Assembly (NCBI GenBank): GCA_021208135.1
Contig: JAJOKB010000036.1
Coordinates: 1 to 47,672, forward strand
DNA length: 47,672 nt
Direction of reading: 5' to 3'
Origin: Verrucomicrobiota bacterium
GTDB lineage: Bacteria; Verrucomicrobiota; Verrucomicrobiia; Opitutales; Oceanipulchritudinaceae
Notes under the pieces: model-generated
Told to the model about the DNA's origin: nothing
What the model saw: only the letters and a program-made list of their open reading frames with translations
Database searches by the model: none
Shown here: one piece after another, positions 28,740-38,928 of the stretch
Position numbering within the stretch: the stretch's first letter is position 1
How the letters are laid out: every line of letters begins with the position of its first letter
Translations under genes and position numbers: made by a program

Positions 28740-29522
28740 ATGTTGAAAGTATTGTTTTTGGGCGACATAGTTGGCAAACCCGGGAGGAGCGCTATAGCGC
28801 GTAGATTGCAGCAAATCCGTCAGGAATTGGGATTACATGCTGTTATTGCCAACGGAGAAAATTCCGCTGCTGGTGCAGGTATTACCGCCGCTATTGCCAT
28901 AGAATTGAAGGCCTGTGGCGTTGATTTAATTACACTGGGAGACCATTGCTGGGATCAACGTGGGTTTGATTCGGAAATAGAGACTCTTCCCCACGTTTGT
29001 AGACCGGCGAATATGCCCGTTCAATGTCCGGGTGCCCAATACTTAATCCACGAATGTGGAGGTATCAGATTGGGAGTTATTACTTTACTGGGTTTTCAGT
29101 TCATGAAAGTGCGGGCGCATGATCCATTTTACTGGTGGCAAGAGAATTGGCAGCGTATCCGAAGTGGTGCTGACCTCTGGATTGTTGAAATTCATGCAGA
29201 GGCCACTTCGGAAAAAATCAGTCTGGGATGGATGCTGGATGGTCAGGTTGCCGCCGTAGTCGGCACCCACACCCACGTTCCTACTGCGGATGCTACCATC
29301 CTTCCAAGGGGAACAGCCTATTTGACCGATCTAGGAATGACAGGCCCCTACGCCAGTGTTTTGGGCAGAAGTGTGCAAGCTTCTGTTGCGCGCTTTCTGG
29401 ATGGTATGCCGCGCAGGTTGGAGGTCGCCGAAGGAGATGTGCGCATCTGCGGTGCATTGATGGACCTCGATACCGGTCGGGGTTGTGCGCTCAGTATTGA
29501 GCGTTTTGAGGAAAGATTGTAG
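28740..29522 (+). CDS. YmdB/TIGR00282-family metallophosphoesterase
   Basis: A 260-residue protein. Start at the ATG at 28740 gives the canonical 'MLKVLFLGDIVGKPGR'. Metal-binding motifs follow in order: 'GDIVG', 'ANGENSAAG', 'LGDHCWDQ', 'EIHAEATSEK' and 'GTHTHVPTAD'. Family members such as Bacillus YmdB are dinuclear-metal phosphodiesterases active on 2',3'-cyclic nucleotides and linked to biofilm decisions. The frame is open upstream to 28635 but those residues are not family-like. The 89 bases before it hold no gene. Followed by slyD. Confidence 0.92.
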   Translation: MLKVLFLGDIVGKPGRSAIARRLQQIRQELGLHAVIANGENSAAGAGITAAIAIELKACGVDLITLGDHCWDQRGFDSEIETLPHVCRPANMPVQCPGAQYLIHECGGIRLGVITLLGFQFMKVRAHDPFYWWQENWQRIRSGADLWIVEIHAEATSEKISLGWMLDGQVAAVVGTHTHVPTADATILPRGTAYLTDLGMTGPYASVLGRSVQASVARFLDGMPRRLEVAEGDVRICGALMDLDTGRGCALSIERFEERL

Positions 29523-29610
29523 CGGCCTTGACAGCATTCTTGATCCAAACCATCAACACGGGCCGGAATATATTCTTGCAGCCATCCACCGCTTGCAATT
29601 GGCTCTAAAA

Positions 29611-30168
29611 ATGCAAGTAGCAGTTAACACCGTAGTAAGTATGCACTATACCCTCACCAGTGATGAGGGTCAGATTCTCGATTCCAGTCGCGAGCGTTCT
29701 CCTTTGGAGTACTTGCATGGGCATGGTAATTTGATTCCCGGCTTGGAGTCCCGCCTTTTGGGGGCCACCGCCAGCGAGAACAGAAAGGTGCGTGTTCCTG
29801 CGGTAGAGGCTTATGGTGAACGTGAGGATGCTTTCATGACTGAAGCCAGCATAGGTCAATTTCCAGCTGAAGCCAATGTGCGGCCCGGCATGCAATTTCA
29901 GGCGGATACACCTCAGGGTGTACGTGTGTTTACTGTCGTGCAAATAGATGGCGAGAAAGTCATCCTCGACGGCAATCACCCCCTCGCCGGAATGGATTTG
30001 AATTTTGACGTCGATATCCTTGAGGTGCGCGCCGCCACTGAAGATGAAATTGAACATGGCCATGTTCATGCCGCTGGCGGATGCTGTGGAGGTCACGACC
30101 ACGATGACCACGACCATGATCACGATCACGGTGACGGTTGTTGCGGGGGTGGTTCCTGCAAATCTTAA
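29611..30168 (+). CDS. slyD: FKBP-type peptidyl-prolyl isomerase SlyD
   Basis: A 185-residue protein. The FKBP domain ('VSMHYTLTSDEG', 'HGHGNLIPGLE') is interrupted by the IF chaperone domain ('YGEREDAFMTE', 'GMQFQADT') and closes with 'DGNHPLAGMDLNFDV', 'GHVHAAGG'. The tail after residue 150 is rich in His, Asp and Cys, with alternating HD pairs and 'CCGG' pairs, the nickel/zinc-binding tail of SlyD. The ATG at 29611 starts the fold; the frame is open upstream. It acts in the cytoplasm as chaperone, prolyl isomerase and metal store. Confidence 0.94.
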   Translation: MQVAVNTVVSMHYTLTSDEGQILDSSRERSPLEYLHGHGNLIPGLESRLLGATASENRKVRVPAVEAYGEREDAFMTEASIGQFPAEANVRPGMQFQADTPQGVRVFTVVQIDGEKVILDGNHPLAGMDLNFDVDILEVRAATEDEIEHGHVHAAGGCCGGHDHDDHDHDHDHGDGCCGGGSCKS

Positions 30169-30200
30169 TTGAACTTATGAAACCCCAGCCACTGGTTTAA

Positions 30201-31550
30201 ATGGAAGCTGTGGCCTACATTTTGCGTGCCTTGCTGGGGTTGGCATTTTTAATCGGCCTTTGTTGGATATTTTCCACCAGCAGGAGGTCGGTGGATTGGC
30301 GACTGGTCGGCGGTGGACTGGTGTTACAGGTCGCCCTTGCATTCCTTATCCTCAAGGTGGATTTTATCGCCTCATTGCTGGGCGGTTTATCCACCATTTT
30401 TGTGACCCTTCTTGGTTTCACAGATGCGGGTACTCAGTTTGTCTTTGGTTTTTTAGGTGCAGGTCCTGGCTTTTGGGAGGACATCAACTCCAGAATTGAG
30501 AGTGATGGTTCCGGTGCTGCCAGATTTGGACTCATTTTCGCATTTAAGATTTTGCCAACGGTGATCTTTTTCTCAGCGCTGACCTCAGTTTTGTATTATC
30601 TCGGGATACTGCAAAAAGTTGTTTGGGGCATGGCTTGGGTGCTACAACGCAGCATGCGATTATCCGGCGCAGAGAGTTTATCTGCTGCTGCCAACATATT
30701 TGTCGGCCAAACTGAAGCACCATTGGTCGTTAAGCCTTATTTGCCGGAGATGACCAGATCGGAACTGCTTTGCCTGATGACGGGTGGCATGGCTACCATT
30801 GCGGGTGGTGTTTTTGGTGCATTTGTATGGATGCTGGGAGGCAGTGATCCTGTTGCTCAGGCGGAATTTGGTCGTCACTTGTTGACCGCCTCGTTGCTCT
30901 CAGCACCTGCAGCCATTATCTGTGCCAAGATCTTAGTTCCACAGGAAGAATCGGTTGCATACGCTTTGGATATTGATCGCGAAAAACTGGGATCGAATCT
31001 GTTTGACGCCGCCACTCAAGGTACGACCCAGGGATTGATGTTGGCACTCAATATAGGTGCCATGCTGATCACCTTCCTGGCATTTATTGCCGGAGCCAAT
31101 TTTATACTGAATTTCATTGGTGAAGTGACCGGTTTGGAGAACTGGATAATGTCCAGCTCCGACGGCAGATTTACCCAACTCTCTTTGGAGTGGATGTCTG
31201 GTATCATTTTTGCCCCCATTGCCTGGCTAATCGGTGCCAGTGGCGGTACGCTGCTCGAAGTGGGTCAACTGTTGGGGATCAAATTGGTCGCTAATGAGTT
31301 TGTCGCCTACCAGCAATTAGGAGTGATGATTCAGCAAGGTACTTTGACCGACCATCGCTCCGTTCTCATCGCTACCTATGCCTTATGCGGATTCGCTAAC
31401 TTTAGCTCCATAGGTATACAGATTGGGGGTATGTCTGTGTTGGCCCCCAATCAGCGCGTTTCGCTGTGCGCGTTGTCATTGCGCGCTCTGTTTGGAGGCA
31501 CTGTTGCCTGTCTTATGACTGCTGCAGTGGCTGGTATGTTTTTAGCCTGA
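30201..31550 (+). CDS. Concentrative nucleoside transporter (CNT/NupC family)
   Basis: A 449-residue integral membrane protein with around ten helices. CNT signatures are present: 'GQTEAPLVVKPYL' (nucleoside site), 'MTGGMATIAGGV', 'ANEFVAYQQLG' and 'GFANFSSIGIQIGG' (sodium or proton coupling region). It imports nucleosides with a cation gradient. It begins 32 bases after slyD. Its end overlaps the end of the convergent photolyase-related gene by 38 bases, so there is no room for a separate terminator in either direction. Unbroken. Confidence 0.94.
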   Translation: MEAVAYILRALLGLAFLIGLCWIFSTSRRSVDWRLVGGGLVLQVALAFLILKVDFIASLLGGLSTIFVTLLGFTDAGTQFVFGFLGAGPGFWEDINSRIESDGSGAARFGLIFAFKILPTVIFFSALTSVLYYLGILQKVVWGMAWVLQRSMRLSGAESLSAAANIFVGQTEAPLVVKPYLPEMTRSELLCLMTGGMATIAGGVFGAFVWMLGGSDPVAQAEFGRHLLTASLLSAPAAIICAKILVPQEESVAYALDIDREKLGSNLFDAATQGTTQGLMLALNIGAMLITFLAFIAGANFILNFIGEVTGLENWIMSSSDGRFTQLSLEWMSGIIFAPIAWLIGASGGTLLEVGQLLGIKLVANEFVAYQQLGVMIQQGTLTDHRSVLIATYALCGFANFSSIGIQIGGMSVLAPNQRVSLCALSLRALFGGTVACLMTAAVAGMFLA

Positions 31551-33071
31551 ACCGTAAATCGTTCGCTGCTTCCTCAATAGTTGATCTTTCCAGTGCACTT
31601 AAGCGTTGCAAGTTACGTATCTGGAGCGCCATGCGTGGATTTGTCCGCAATAGGTTTTCATGACGCATGAGGAAGTCCCAGTATAAGGTTGTGAAGGGGC
31701 AGCTGATGGACCAGTAGCCTGTTCCGGGCGGAATTTACAGTGTTGGCAATAGTTGCTCATGCGCTGGATGTATTTACCGGTCGCAATATAGGGCTTTGAA
31801 GCATGATGCCTCCATCAGCATATTGAGACATCCCCAGGGTGTTGGGCAACTCAACCCATTCCACGGCATCCACATAAACGGCCAGGTACCATTCGTGTAC
31901 TTCCCGCGGTCGGACACCCACAAGTAGCGCAAACAGGCCAGTTACCATCAGCCTTTGAATGTGGTGTGCGTACCCAATATCCAGGGTCTGACCTATCGCC
32001 TCCGCAAGGCATCGATACTCAGTTTTTCCCGTCCAGTAAAACTCAGGTAACTTGTTGCCCGCACTCAGGGTATTCATGTCGAGATAATCAGGCATGTAGT
32101 GCCAATAAATGCCGCGCACATATTCCCGCCATCCAAGTATTTGCCGGATAAATCCCTCAACCGCATTCAGTGGTGCAGAACCTTCCCGGTACGCCTGCTC
32201 CGCAGCATGTATTACCTCGCGAGGGTTGATCAACTTTGTGTTGAGCGCTGCTGAAATCCTTGAATGATAAAGAAACGGTTCCTTAGTCCACATGGCGTCT
32301 TGATAATCGCCAAACCGCGGTAAGATATGCGCAATGAAGTGTTTGAGCCATATGAATGCTTGCTGGCGCGTAACCGGCCAGTTGAATGTCTCCAAGGACA
32401 GATTACCCGGATGATCTGTTAACGTTGAGGTAACCTCTGCAATAACATCCCGGGTGATTGTATCCGGTTCTATTTGCGGCAGATCTGTGATCTCCGGGGG
32501 ACCGCTTTTGCCAAATGCAGTTCGGTTTTCCGCATCGTAATTCCACTGCCCACCCATCGGTGTACCCTCCGCATCCATTAAAAACGCCTGTTTTCACCCG
32601 CATTTCCCGGTAAAAGTACTCCATCCTCAATTGCTTGCGCCCCTTGGCATGGCGGGCGAATTGCTCTTTGGAGCAAATAAAGTGACTGTCCGGTAAAACC
32701 TCCAGCGCCAATCCCGCAGCCATAACGCATTCCTCAAGCATAGCTTGTACCCTGAATTCCCCCGGTTCAGTTATCCTGACAATTGACGGCTTTAATAGGT
32801 GCAGGGTTTCTGACAATAAGTCCGCCAGACTCCGACCCCCGGCTTCGCTGAAAGTTGTATACTGTACTATCCAGTCCCGTTGGCGCAATTGATCGCGAAA
32901 GTGCCGCATGGCGCTAAGGAAAAATGCTGTTCGTATCTTGCTGCTCCAGACGTTTTTCGACTCTGCACTGGTTTCAGCCATCCATATCCTGTCAACTGTT
33001 GGATCAGCCTCTTTCAACAAAGCCGCATTCTCATCCAATTGATCACCTAAAATTATCAGCAGGTTGCGCAT
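31513..33071 (-). CDS. Iron-sulfur cryptochrome/photolyase-related protein (FeS-BCP, PhrB-like; frameshifted)
   Basis: A 519-residue protein after three repairs: extra A in 32580-32584, missing T near 31795-31797 and missing C near 31718. It starts '[16 protein letters not shown]', has '[18 protein letters not shown]' at the first join, '[14 protein letters not shown]' and '[12 protein letters not shown]'. Four cysteines of the family's 4Fe-4S cluster are in place: 'YRCLAEAI', 'NYCQHC' (two) and '[10 protein letters not shown]'. Members such as Agrobacterium PhrB repair (6-4) photoproducts using FAD and blue light. It starts 29 bases after the end of gspF on the same strand and may be read from the T2SS operon. 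The stop at 31513 is from the repaired frame; length fits the family. Confidence 0.86.
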
Positions 33072-33100
33072 AGGCCAAGCCTACAACGAATCCTGGAAAA

Positions 33101-34359
33101 TTACAATTGCAGTGATGCGCCCACACTCAGTACGCTCAGAACTACTGAGATAGCGATGACCGCCACTAAACTAAAGGCTCCGCCCAAGGCGATGGCCACG
33201 GTTGCATTGGTTAGCTTGTTGAGGGAGAGAGTGAGTTCTTCGCGGTAAATTCCGTTGATGTCATTCAAGCTGGTGACAATGTTGCCGGTGTTTTCACCCA
33301 CTGTCAGGATATCCATAGCCAAATCCGGCATATACTTTACCCGTTGAATTGCCGTTGCCATGGAAACCCCTTCCTGAATTTGCCTGCGTGCAGCGGCAAA
33401 TTTTGATTTCAAAATGGTATTGTTGATGGTTCGTTCAACTAACCTGAGCGTTTCCGTAGTGTTTACTCCGCTAGCCAATAGGGTAGCCATCAAATTGGTC
33501 GTTTGATAGATGTTTGAGTAAAGGTAAATTTTCCCGACTATGGGCAGTTTAAGCAATATTTTGTCTGTGAAACGCCTTCCTTGAGGTTGTTTCCTCCATT
33601 GCGCTATGGCGGCTGCGGCAATTGCAATTGCTCCAGCAATGAACGGCCCATAAAAGGCCGCAAAGTGGGATCCTGAAATCAAAAATTGGGTCATCCAGGG
33701 CAAATCACCACCCAATTGATCCAACATCCCCTGGATCTTGGGCAACAAAAAAGTGAGTAGAATAACTACCACAATAGCCGCAACCGTTAACACCAGAAAA
33801 GGGTAGGAGAGGTTGCTGATCATGGTCTTGCGCACTTCGCGGCTTTCCTCCATGTAAGCCACAATACGCCGTAAAACCGGCACCAGTGAGCCACTGGCTT
33901 CCCCGGCTTCAATCAAGTGAATGGTTGAATTATGAAATACTTCCTTTTGCTCGGAAAGTGCTGCAGCCAATGTTCTGCCTTCGCTCAGGCTGCGCCAGAC
34001 GCTGCCGCACAGTTCCTTTAACTGTGGGTCGCTCAAGCGTATGCTCAGCAGCTTGACCGAATCCCCCAGAGACATCCCGGCACTCAGCAAAACCAGTAAT
34101 CGCTTAATAAATTCAAGCGCCAGGGCATCTGTCCCCTTTTTTGACAAAGGTATTTTATTGGATGGGATGGTTTACCGTAGAGCTCCAGTTGTTCGTCCAA
34201 CTCGCCGTCATTCTCCGCATTGTCATTTTGTTCAATCTGTACCGGACGCAATCCCTGGGCAGACAACTTGCGCACCAAACTGCGCCGATCGGCAGCATCC
34301 AGCGCTCCGGTCACCTTTTTCCCCGTGGTATCTATCGCCCGATATTGGAAGACTGGCAT
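33101..34359 (-). CDS. gspF: Type II secretion inner-membrane platform protein GspF (frameshifted)
   Basis: A 419-residue protein after adding one base in the TTTT at 34153-34156, joining 'PSHPIK' to 'IPLSKKGTDALALEF'. The start 'MPVFQYRAIDTTGKKVTG' and two T2SSF domains ('LLSAGMSLGDSVKLL' and 'LLASGVNTTETLRLVE') with three membrane helices ('VLTVAAIVVVILLTFLLP', 'FIAGAIAIAAAAIA', 'VAIALGGAFSLVAVIAISVV') are standard. It holds GspE at the inner membrane. Three bases separate it from gspE. Type IV pilus PilC is related, but the neighbours are T2SS genes. Confidence 0.92.
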
Positions 34360-34362
34360 GGG

Positions 34363-36058
34363 TTACTGATCCTCCACGTGGCTGAAACGCATTATCTCAT
34401 TGATTGATGTGCGCCCCAGTTTGACCTGACTCCATCCGCTCTCCTGAAGCGTGGTCATGCCGAATTGCAGTGCTCTTTCGCGTATCTCCCGTGAGGAATG
34501 TTTTTTCACGATCAGATCGTGAATAGAGTCATCCACACGCAAAATTTCAAACAGTCCCACGCGTCCGCGAAAACCAAGGCCCCTGCATTCCTCGCAGCCT
34601 ACGGGCTCCAGAATATCCACTGCATAATCCGCTTCGGTTGGCGAAATGCCTAGGGCGTGAAAACACTCCGTGCGGAATTCACGGGTCAATTTAGCGGGTC
34701 GTGCGCATTTTGGGCACAGTCTTCTTACCAGCCGTTGGGCAATGATCAATTCGACCGCTGAGGCGATCAAAAAGGGTTCGATTTCCATGTCGATCAACCT
34801 TGTCAGTGCTCCAGGTGCATCATTTGTATGCAAGGTGCTCAGCACCAAGTGGCCTGTCAGCGCTGCGCGAATGGCTATATCCGCCGTTTCCGAGTCACGC
34901 ACCTCACCTACCATGATGACATCAGGATCCTGCCGCAAAATGTGCCTTAGGGCAGAAGCGAATGTAAACCCAATCTCGGTGTGCACCTGGGTTTGATTCA
35001 CGCCTTCAACTTCATATTCCACCGGATCTTCCACGGTGATGATTCGTCGGCCCGGTGAATTGATCTGACGAATAAATGCGGTGAGCGAGGTTGATTTTCC
35101 CGATCCGGTGGGGCCGGTGACCAGCACGATCCCGTGCGGTAAATCGAGTACCCTCTTGATTCTGCTCATATCCCCCGGAAGCATACCCAGCTCCTCCATG
35201 GATAGCGGTTGGTTTTTCTGATTGAGCAATCGCAAGGAAACGCTTTCGCCATACATCGTTGGCATCGTCGATATGCGTATATCCAATTCCAGCCCTTGTC
35301 CCCGGTAAACAATACGTCCATCCTGAGGTCGACGTTTTTTCTGAAATATTCAGCTTCGCCATGATCTTCAATCGCGAGATGATAGCTCCCTGATATCGAA
35401 TCAGGTTGTCTGGTACCCGAATCGGCACCAGCTCGCCGTCAATGCGATAGCGGATCTGCAAGGATTCCTTCAAGGGTTCGAAATGAATATCCGTGGCACG
35501 GTCTTCAATGGCTTTGCTAATGACCTCATTTACAAAGCGGATCAGCGCAGCGTTTTCATCTTCCTCAACATCCTCAGTGCGACCACTATCCTCCGATGCA
35601 ATATCAGACTCACTCAGTGAATCAGCTCCAACCCCAAAGCGTTGGGTTATAGTGTTGGTTATGACTTTTGCCAAACCTAGGTGCCATTGCGGATATCTGC
35701 CACAGACAGCAAAAATCCACTCATCCATGTCGCCTTCAGGAGGCCATAGGGTAATAAGAGGGACCCTTTCTCCCTCTACCTTCTCTACCAGCGGCAAGCA
35801 TTGATATTCATGAATCAGACGCAATGGGATGATATCCAATGCGTTATCTGCAATTTCCGGCGCTTCGATGCCAGGTATGTGAGTGACTTTGCTCAACAGC
35901 TCAAGCCCTTCCGCCTCAGTGCAACGGGAAAGTTGAGCCAATAGCGGCAATCGGTTTTGTCGAGGGTTTTCAGCCAGCATCAAGCGCTGTTCAGGTGGAA
36001 GCTTTTCCAATAGCTCCAATAATCCGGTCGACGGTGCAATGGTAATGGCGTCACTCAT
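34363..36058 (-). CDS. gspE: Type II secretion ATPase GspE (frameshifted)
   Basis: A 564-residue protein after removing one base from the T6 run at 35335-35340, joining 'KLNISEK' to '[12 protein letters not shown]'. The N-terminal domain is GspE-specific; the ATPase core has Walker A 'GPTGSGKST' near residue 315, the Asp box, Walker B '[14 protein letters not shown]', the His box 'LSTLHTND', and the CxxC pairs 'CPKC' and 'CEEC' that bind zinc. It powers pseudopilus growth. It starts 15 bases after gspD ends. Confidence 0.94.
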
Positions 36059-36073
36059 GGTGCTGGGGCCGTT

Positions 36074-38392
36074 TCAACGGAAGCGCGAGGGTCTGGCACG
36101 CTGGTTTTCCTCAATTTCCACCGGCTCTGCTTCACGCCGAAAAGTGCCGTGCTCAAGGAAATTATCAATATCCTCACTAGCTTCAATGATTTCAATCTGT
36201 CTGCGTGCATCCAAGGAAGCGGCGTCTGTGTCGGCAATAATCACCGGGCGAATAAAGATGAGTAACTCCGTGCGTACGCGATCCCGGACCTGACGTTTAA
36301 AAATGTCACCGATCACCGGAATACTTCCAATGATGGCCATTCTGCTCTCAGTGACCGAATTATCCACCGATTGCAGTCCGCCCAACACTACCAGTTCGCC
36401 GTTGCGGACGCTGACATACGAATTCGCTCGCCTGGATCCAATAACCGGATTTTGGACTCCATTTATGAGTACATTATCGATGACGCTTTCAACCGTTTGC
36501 TCAATCTCCAATTGCACAACCCCATCGACTCCGATCAAGGGGGTTACCTTCAGTTGCAGGCTGATATCCTGTTGTTGGATGTCCTGTCGGGTGGTACCGT
36601 CAGTATTGGCAAAGGTTGTTGTGCCAGTGATCACTGGACGACGCTCACCGACCGCAATGGTTGCTTCGCGGTTGTGGGTGGTAACAATAGTAGGCGCTGA
36701 AAGCACTGAAATATTTGAGTTGCGTCTCACTGCGTTCAGTACCGCAGCCATAGAAAACCCAGCGGGACCCCAGGTGATACCGCCAGGGAAAGAAACGCCA
36801 AAAATGTCGGAGGGAACAACAACCTTTTGATCAGGAGCAGTGCCGGCATTCGTCGTAATTGTGGTGCTGCCCGGACTGCGTCCATAGCCAAATCCGAAGC
36901 TGTCGATGCCGCGTTCCTGACCTTCGGAAAGGCGTACTTCAGTAATAACAACCTCAATCCTGACCTGCGCCAGCAGCACGTCGATTTGATTGATCAGATC
37001 CTCAAGGAAGGACAGATCGCTGCTGGTGCCACTGGCCACCACCGTGTTGGCGCGTTCATCGGCAACAATTGTCATGAAGTCACTGAATTGCAGGTTGGCT
37101 CCTTCGCGTGCTGCTGATGATTGGGCTGCCGCCTGTGCAGCCGCTTGTGCGCGGGCTGCAGCCGCTCGTTGTGCTGCTGCTGTCGCTCCAGCCTGTTGCT
37201 GGCCAGGAGCCTGTTGCCGCGCCCGCTGTTGTCCACTCACCACTTGCTCGATCAGACTCACCACATCCGGTGCCTTGGCGTAACGTATGTTGAATATTCG
37301 GGTGCTGGTTAACGGTGCCACGTCCAAATCCAATTGCTCCATTAATTGTCGAATCAGTTGCTCATTGGCTGGGTGAGTGAAAACGATGATTTGATTGCTG
37401 CGATCATCCGCATCAAAGGTCGTGTTGTTCTCCAACTGGCGGCGCAAAGGTCCCTGTTGCATTTGTTGCAACCGGCGTAACACATCTTGCGATGAGGTAT
37501 GCCGCAACTGAAAAAACATCATCTTGATATTTCTCATCGGCGACGGACGGTCCAACACCTGGAGTAGCCGCTCCATTCGTTGCAAATTGATAAGCGCATC
37601 AGTAATTAACAACAAGTTGCTTTTCTCGAATGCGATAGGAGAGCCCTGTGACATAAATGGCTGCAACAGCGGTAATGCTTCGGGAGCCGATAGAAACTCG
37701 AGTTCGAATATTTTTTCAAAGATTTTTTGCGATGGTGCTGCGCCAAGCGTAGTACCCTCCCATACTGGTGGCACCTGTGTAGTGATGATATTAGCCGGAA
37801 CTGCTTTGAGAAAGCGTTCTCCCACTTCAGTGATAGCGATACCATTGAGTGCCAATAAGCTGACGATGGCGTTGATGGCCTCGCCTCTGGTCATTGCCCC
37901 TTGACTAAAGAAGGTGATATTGACCGCTGGCAGGGTCTGTTGTCGGAGGATGGGCTTGTTGGTAAAATTCTCCAACATCTCCAGAACTTCGTTGGTGCCC
38001 ATGCCAGGAATACGTATCAATCCGACGGTCTGGCGCATGCGCGGATCATTTTCATTCACCAGATTACCCAGGTTGGCAACACCGGCAGACTGGGCTTGAT
38101 TCTCTGTGGTGTCCCTTGCGGCTTGCCCAGCAACCGTTGGCCTTGCACCTGGAGTGCTGGTCGGTCGCGGTGGCGGGGTGAAGGTGGGCGGCGGAGGTAT
38201 GTTGGCCGTCGATGGAGGTGCTCCAGGGCTGCGGCGCGGGGGAATATCGAGTCCAGGGGGCGGAGCATCTTCCGTTTCTTCAGGGAGCGCTTGAGCCATG
38301 ATTCCAGTGGATGGAATCAATAGTGCGCACAGGCTGAAAGTCAGCAGTGCTTTACGCAAAACAACAAGGGCAGGTGGCAACAATTTCTTCAC
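36074..38392 (-). CDS. gspD: Type II secretion secretin GspD with Pro-rich and Ala/Gln-rich inserts
   Basis: A 772-residue unbroken protein. Signal peptide at 1-34 ('MAQALPEE'). Residues about 40-100 are very Pro-rich, which is not typical of GspD. N-domains follow ('NEVLEMLENFTNKPIL'; 'FNIRYAKAPDVVSLIEQVV'). Between two N-domain halves lies an Ala/Gln/Arg-rich linker coded at about 37090-37230. The secretin core has 'VITEVRLSEGQERG', 'SAPTIVTTHNREA', 'VVLGGLQS', 'IIGSIPVIGDIFK' and 'RTELLIFIRP'. It forms the outer-membrane gate. It overlaps gspM by 4 bases. No pilotin gene is visible. Confidence 0.94.
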   Translation of the reverse strand: MKKLLPPALVVLRKALLTFSLCALLIPSTGIMAQALPEETEDAPPPGLDIPPRRSPGAPPSTANIPPPPTFTPPPRPTSTPGARPTVAGQAARDTTENQAQSAGVANLGNLVNENDPRMRQTVGLIRIPGMGTNEVLEMLENFTNKPILRQQTLPAVNITFFSQGAMTRGEAINAIVSLLALNGIAITEVGERFLKAVPANIITTQVPPVWEGTTLGAAPSQKIFEKIFELEFLSAPEALPLLQPFMSQGSPIAFEKSNLLLITDALINLQRMERLLQVLDRPSPMRNIKMMFFQLRHTSSQDVLRRLQQMQQGPLRRQLENNTTFDADDRSNQIIVFTHPANEQLIRQLMEQLDLDVAPLTSTRIFNIRYAKAPDVVSLIEQVVSGQQRARQQAPGQQQAGATAAAQRAAAARAQAAAQAAAQSSAAREGANLQFSDFMTIVADERANTVVASGTSSDLSFLEDLINQIDVLLAQVRIEVVITEVRLSEGQERGIDSFGFGYGRSPGSTTITTNAGTAPDQKVVVPSDIFGVSFPGGITWGPAGFSMAAVLNAVRRNSNISVLSAPTIVTTHNREATIAVGERRPVITGTTTFANTDGTTRQDIQQQDISLQLKVTPLIGVDGVVQLEIEQTVESVIDNVLINGVQNPVIGSRRANSYVSVRNGELVVLGGLQSVDNSVTESRMAIIGSIPVIGDIFKRQVRDRVRTELLIFIRPVIIADTDAASLDARRQIEIIEASEDIDNFLEHGTFRREAEPVEIEENQRARPSRFR

Positions 38393-38928
38393 TGCAGGGC
38401 ACTTTCCTTTAATTCAAATGAGGATATTTCCAGGGTTGCATCCAAAAAGCGCGGATCGCGCGTATTGGCAATAAATTGAAAACGGGACAGGGCAATGTAC
38501 GGAGCATGCGAGCGTATCTTTTCATCAAACGCTACCAAATCTTTGAGCTGTGCGCGGCGAATACCCATACGCACGTTGTGGAAACTGAATATATCGGTTT
38601 CTTGCGTTTGTGGTGAGCTTAGATCGAATGTCAGTCCGGCCTCGCGCGCCAAACTGTCCAATTGGCCCACTAGTTGCGCGGCTGAGTAAGTGCGCGCGCT
38701 GTCGAGTCCGCTGCGTGCCTGTTGTAACAGCATTTCCGCGCGGTCTGCCAGTGCAAGCGTTTCGGCTTGCGATTGTAGGGAGACTTTGGTCGTACGCAGG
38801 TCTGCACTGCCGGAGCGTAACCTTTCCATGACGCTGCCAAACCACAACAAGGCCAGTGCCCAGACAAAAAGGGTGATCAGCAACCGTTCCCTTGGAGTCA
38901 AAGAGTTAAACAGTGCACGCAACATCAT
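38389..38928 (-). CDS. gspM: GspM-like type II secretion inner-membrane protein
   Basis: A 179-residue protein with one N-terminal membrane helix after the common 'SLTPRERLLITLFVW' start, a coiled-coil stretch ('TTKVSLQSQAETLALADRAEML') and a small periplasmic ferredoxin-like domain. This is the GspM layout. It overlaps gspL and gspD by 4 bases each (ATGA type), so all three are translated together. GspM partners GspL and links GspE to the envelope. Sequence likeness in this family is always low, so the call leans on position. Confidence 0.8.
   Translation of the reverse strand: MMLRALFNSLTPRERLLITLFVWALALLWFGSVMERLRSGSADLRTTKVSLQSQAETLALADRAEMLLQQARSGLDSARTYSAAQLVGQLDSLAREAGLTFDLSSPQTQETDIFSFHNVRMGIRRAQLKDLVAFDEKIRSHAPYIALSRFQFIANTRDPRFLDATLEISSFELKESALQ

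Noticed and set aside
30080..30160. Short tandem repeat resembling a repeat array (alternating CAC/GAC/CAT codons)
   Set aside because: It codes for the His/Asp metal-binding tail of SlyD; no spacers or repeats of CRISPR length.
37090..37230. GC-rich repeat-like stretch
   Set aside because: It is the Ala/Gln-rich linker of the secretin, in frame and coding.
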